Part shown: positions 12,927 to 14,007 of the stretch, one piece after another
How positions within the stretch are numbered: position 1 is the stretch's first letter
Layout of the letters: each line of letters begins with the position of its first letter
Assembly: GCA_023428085.1 (NCBI GenBank)
Contig: JAEYZK010000444.1
Location: 1 to 14,007, forward strand
Direction of reading: 5' to 3'
Source of the DNA: Pseudomonadota bacterium
GTDB lineage: Bacteria > Myxococcota > Myxococcia > Myxococcales > Anaeromyxobacteraceae
DNA: 14,007 bases
Made by a program: the position numbers and the translations under genes
The notes under the pieces: model-generated
Database searches by the model: none
Seen by the model: the letters and a program-made list of their open reading frames with translations, nothing else
Told to the model about the DNA's origin: nothing

Positions 12927-13865
12927 TCATGGCCACCCGGGGAGCTCCCCCGCGTGCCAGTCGGCCGTCACCTCGAGCCACATGGCGAGCCCGGCCCACT
13001 CCCCGTAGCGGGCGTACCAGCGCCGCAGGGTGCGGTCGCTGGGCGGCCGGCGCTTCCCACGGAGCTGCGCGAGCTTCTTCCGGTTCCACGCGTCGAGCGC
13101 GAGGTGCCCGTGGCGGCCGAGCAGGCGAAGGAGGTGCTCGGTCGCGTACGGGCCGAACCCGTCGAGCGCGCGGATCGTGCGGGCGACGGCGTCGACGTCC
13201 TCCGCCGGGGGAGCCGGCGCGCGCAGCCGCTCGAGGTCGATCCGGCCCTCCGCGATCCCGCGGGCGAGGGCCACGAAGAACGGCGCCCGGTAGCCGGTCC
13301 GGATCACCTCGCGATAGAAGCGGGCGTCGCGCGCCGCCATCGCCGCGGGCGTGGGGAACGTCCGGCTCTCGAGCGGCGCCGCCTCGCCGAGCGCGGCGCA
13401 GAGGCGCCCGACCATCCCCCGCGTCACCGCCCAGGTGCAGTTCGTGGTGCAGAGGGTCTTCACCGCGTCCTCGAAGACCGTCGGGGAGCGGAGCAGGCGC
13501 CCCGCGCCGCGCGCGAGCGCCCAGCGCAGGTCCGGGAGATCCCTGCCCCTCCCCGACGCCCGCACCGCCTCGAGCGCCTCGGCGCGGGCGCGGAACGGCG
13601 CGAGGTCCTCGTCCAGCGCGAGGCAGGCGGCCATCGCCTCCCGCGCCTCGCGGGCCTCCGCGGCGGAGAGCCTCCCCTGGGCCATGGCCCGGAACGCGAG
13701 CCCGCGATCCGCCTGGCCGACCTCGGCGAACACGGTGCGGCCGGAGGCGAGCTGGAGCGGCCTCCCCAGCCGCCGCTGCGCGCGGTCCCAGCGCCACGGC
13801 GGCAGGTCGTACCAGCCGTGGCTCTCGACGGTGAGGACGAGGTCGAACGGGTCGGGCGTCTGCAC
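12927..13865 (-). CDS. HhH-GPD superfamily DNA glycosylase (AlkA/OGG-like)
   Basis: A 312-residue base-excision-repair protein. It begins with FDLVLTVESHGWYDLPPWRWD (7-27), an N-terminal domain opening seen in AlkA/OGG-like bacterial proteins. A helical domain with SPTVFEDAVKTLCTTNCTW (127-145) follows, then the helix-hairpin-helix IRALDGFGPYATEHLLRLLG (231-250) and the presumed catalytic aspartate D258 in LALDAW. The lysine used by bifunctional OGG1 is replaced by Tyr240 in GFGPY, so I expect a monofunctional glycosylase acting on alkylated or oxidised bases. The Fe-S cysteine set of EndoIII/MutY is absent. The start is GTG 13865, where homology begins; it has no ribosome site, but TAGGTC (13879-13874) lies 8 nt upstream. 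A large hairpin (13881-13934) sits directly upstream of that hexamer. Confidence 0.85.
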   Translation of the reverse strand: MQTPDPFDLVLTVESHGWYDLPPWRWDRAQRRLGRPLQLASGRTVFAEVGQADRGLAFRAMAQGRLSAAEAREAREAMAACLALDEDLAPFRARAEALEAVRASGRGRDLPDLRWALARGAGRLLRSPTVFEDAVKTLCTTNCTWAVTRGMVGRLCAALGEAAPLESRTFPTPAAMAARDARFYREVIRTGYRAPFFVALARGIAEGRIDLERLRAPAPPAEDVDAVARTIRALDGFGPYATEHLLRLLGRHGHLALDAWNRKKLAQLRGKRRPPSDRTLRRWYARYGEWAGLAMWLEVTADWHAGELPGWP

Positions 13866-13880
13866 GCGAGCGAGACCTAG

Positions 13881-13934
13881 ACGGCAGTTCGCGATTCGCG
13901 ATCACCTGACGGTGCCGCGAATCGCGACAGCCGT
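13881..13934. repeat. Large multi-segment hairpin upstream of the glycosylase gene
   Basis: Three nested stems can form. ACGGC (13881-13885) pairs with GCCGT (13930-13934). The 12-bp perfect stem TCGCGATTCGCG (13889-13900) pairs with CGCGAATCGCGA (13916-13927). The inner CACC (13903-13906) pairs with GGTG (13911-13914) around a TGAC loop. The left arm contains TTCGCGA twice in tandem, a 7-nt unit. It lies immediately upstream of the -10-like hexamer of the glycosylase gene and may be an operator, or the 3' end of a minus-strand gene beyond the right edge. There is no T-run. Confidence 0.6.
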
Positions 13935-13948
13935 TCAGGAGGATCGCA

Positions 13949-13981
13949 CGGGGCGTGCCGCCCCGCCCCGCCGGCGGAGCC
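13949..13981. repeat. Second copy of the G+C-rich dispersed repeat (inverted)
   Basis: CGGGGCG (13949-13955) pairs perfectly with CGCCCCG (13959-13965) around a TGC loop. Bases 13961-13981 are the exact reverse complement of 666-686 (21 bp) in the hairpin cluster at the left end. Both copies combine a short-loop GC hairpin with an adjoining imperfect palindrome centred on GCCGGC, as expected of a REP-like element. Confidence 0.55.
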
Positions 13982-14007
13982 CGCAGCTCGATCGACGCCC
14001 CACCCCG

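Noticed and set aside
10730..13834. A 1,034-codon plus-strand frame across the right third of the window
   Set aside because: It overlaps four well-supported genes in wrong frames or antisense and has biased Arg/Pro/Ala composition throughout.
13937..14007. Start of a plus-strand gene (AGGAGG at 13937-13942, GTG at 13955)
   Set aside because: The spacing is 12 nt and the putative codons fall within the GC hairpin/dispersed repeat; only about 50 nt are visible.

Overview
The window is very G+C-rich bacterial chromosome with extreme G/C bias at third codon positions, so long antisense open frames are everywhere. Gene content (RarD-type permease, YbaK deacylase, orphan GAF-GAF histidine kinase, surE next to an NlpD-like lipoprotein, apt, AI-2E-family permease, free-standing RAM domain) and composition suggest a myxobacterium-like member of the former Deltaproteobacteria, possibly near Anaeromyxobacter. 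That placement is inference. I see no rRNA, tRNA, CRISPR, insertion sequence or phage gene.

Layout. 1-506 (-): a diacylglycerol/undecaprenol kinase, cut by the left edge. 507-699: a cluster of G+C-rich hairpins. 700-1686 (-): a dihydroorotate-dehydrogenase-like flavoprotein lacking the catalytic cysteine motif, divergent from an SRPBCC protein (1821-2381, +) whose tail overlaps the 3' end of a universal stress protein (2308-2760, -). 2917-3831 (+): rarD, divergent from the stress gene. 3952-4446 (+): a YbaK/EbsC deacylase, convergent with an MFS transporter (4561-6021, -); a heptanucleotide tandem array with inverted arms fills the gap and encodes the transporter's last residues. 6108-6584 (-): a YbhB/PEBP protein directly after an orphan histidine kinase (6597-8360, -), which is divergent from surE (8493-9266, +). 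surE overlaps an NlpD-like LysM/M23 lipoprotein gene by 4 nt, followed by apt (10093-10620), an FNR-like flavin reductase (10686-11393) and an AI-2E/PerM permease (11409-12542), all +. 12566-12811 (-): a small RAM-domain protein. 12927-13865 (-): an HhH-GPD DNA glycosylase. The right end holds a large hairpin and an inverted copy of one module of the left hairpin cluster.

The genes are mostly housekeeping (nucleotide salvage, cell envelope, DNA repair, translation quality control, stress) in short units. I found no convincing new multi-gene system. The more unusual signals are non-coding: (i) many genes have no ribosome binding site but a -10-like TANNNY hexamer 6-8 nt before the start codon, as expected for leaderless mRNAs; (ii) short tandem repeats with a 7-nt period occur at several intergenic sites; (iii) long inverted repeats occur at gene boundaries.
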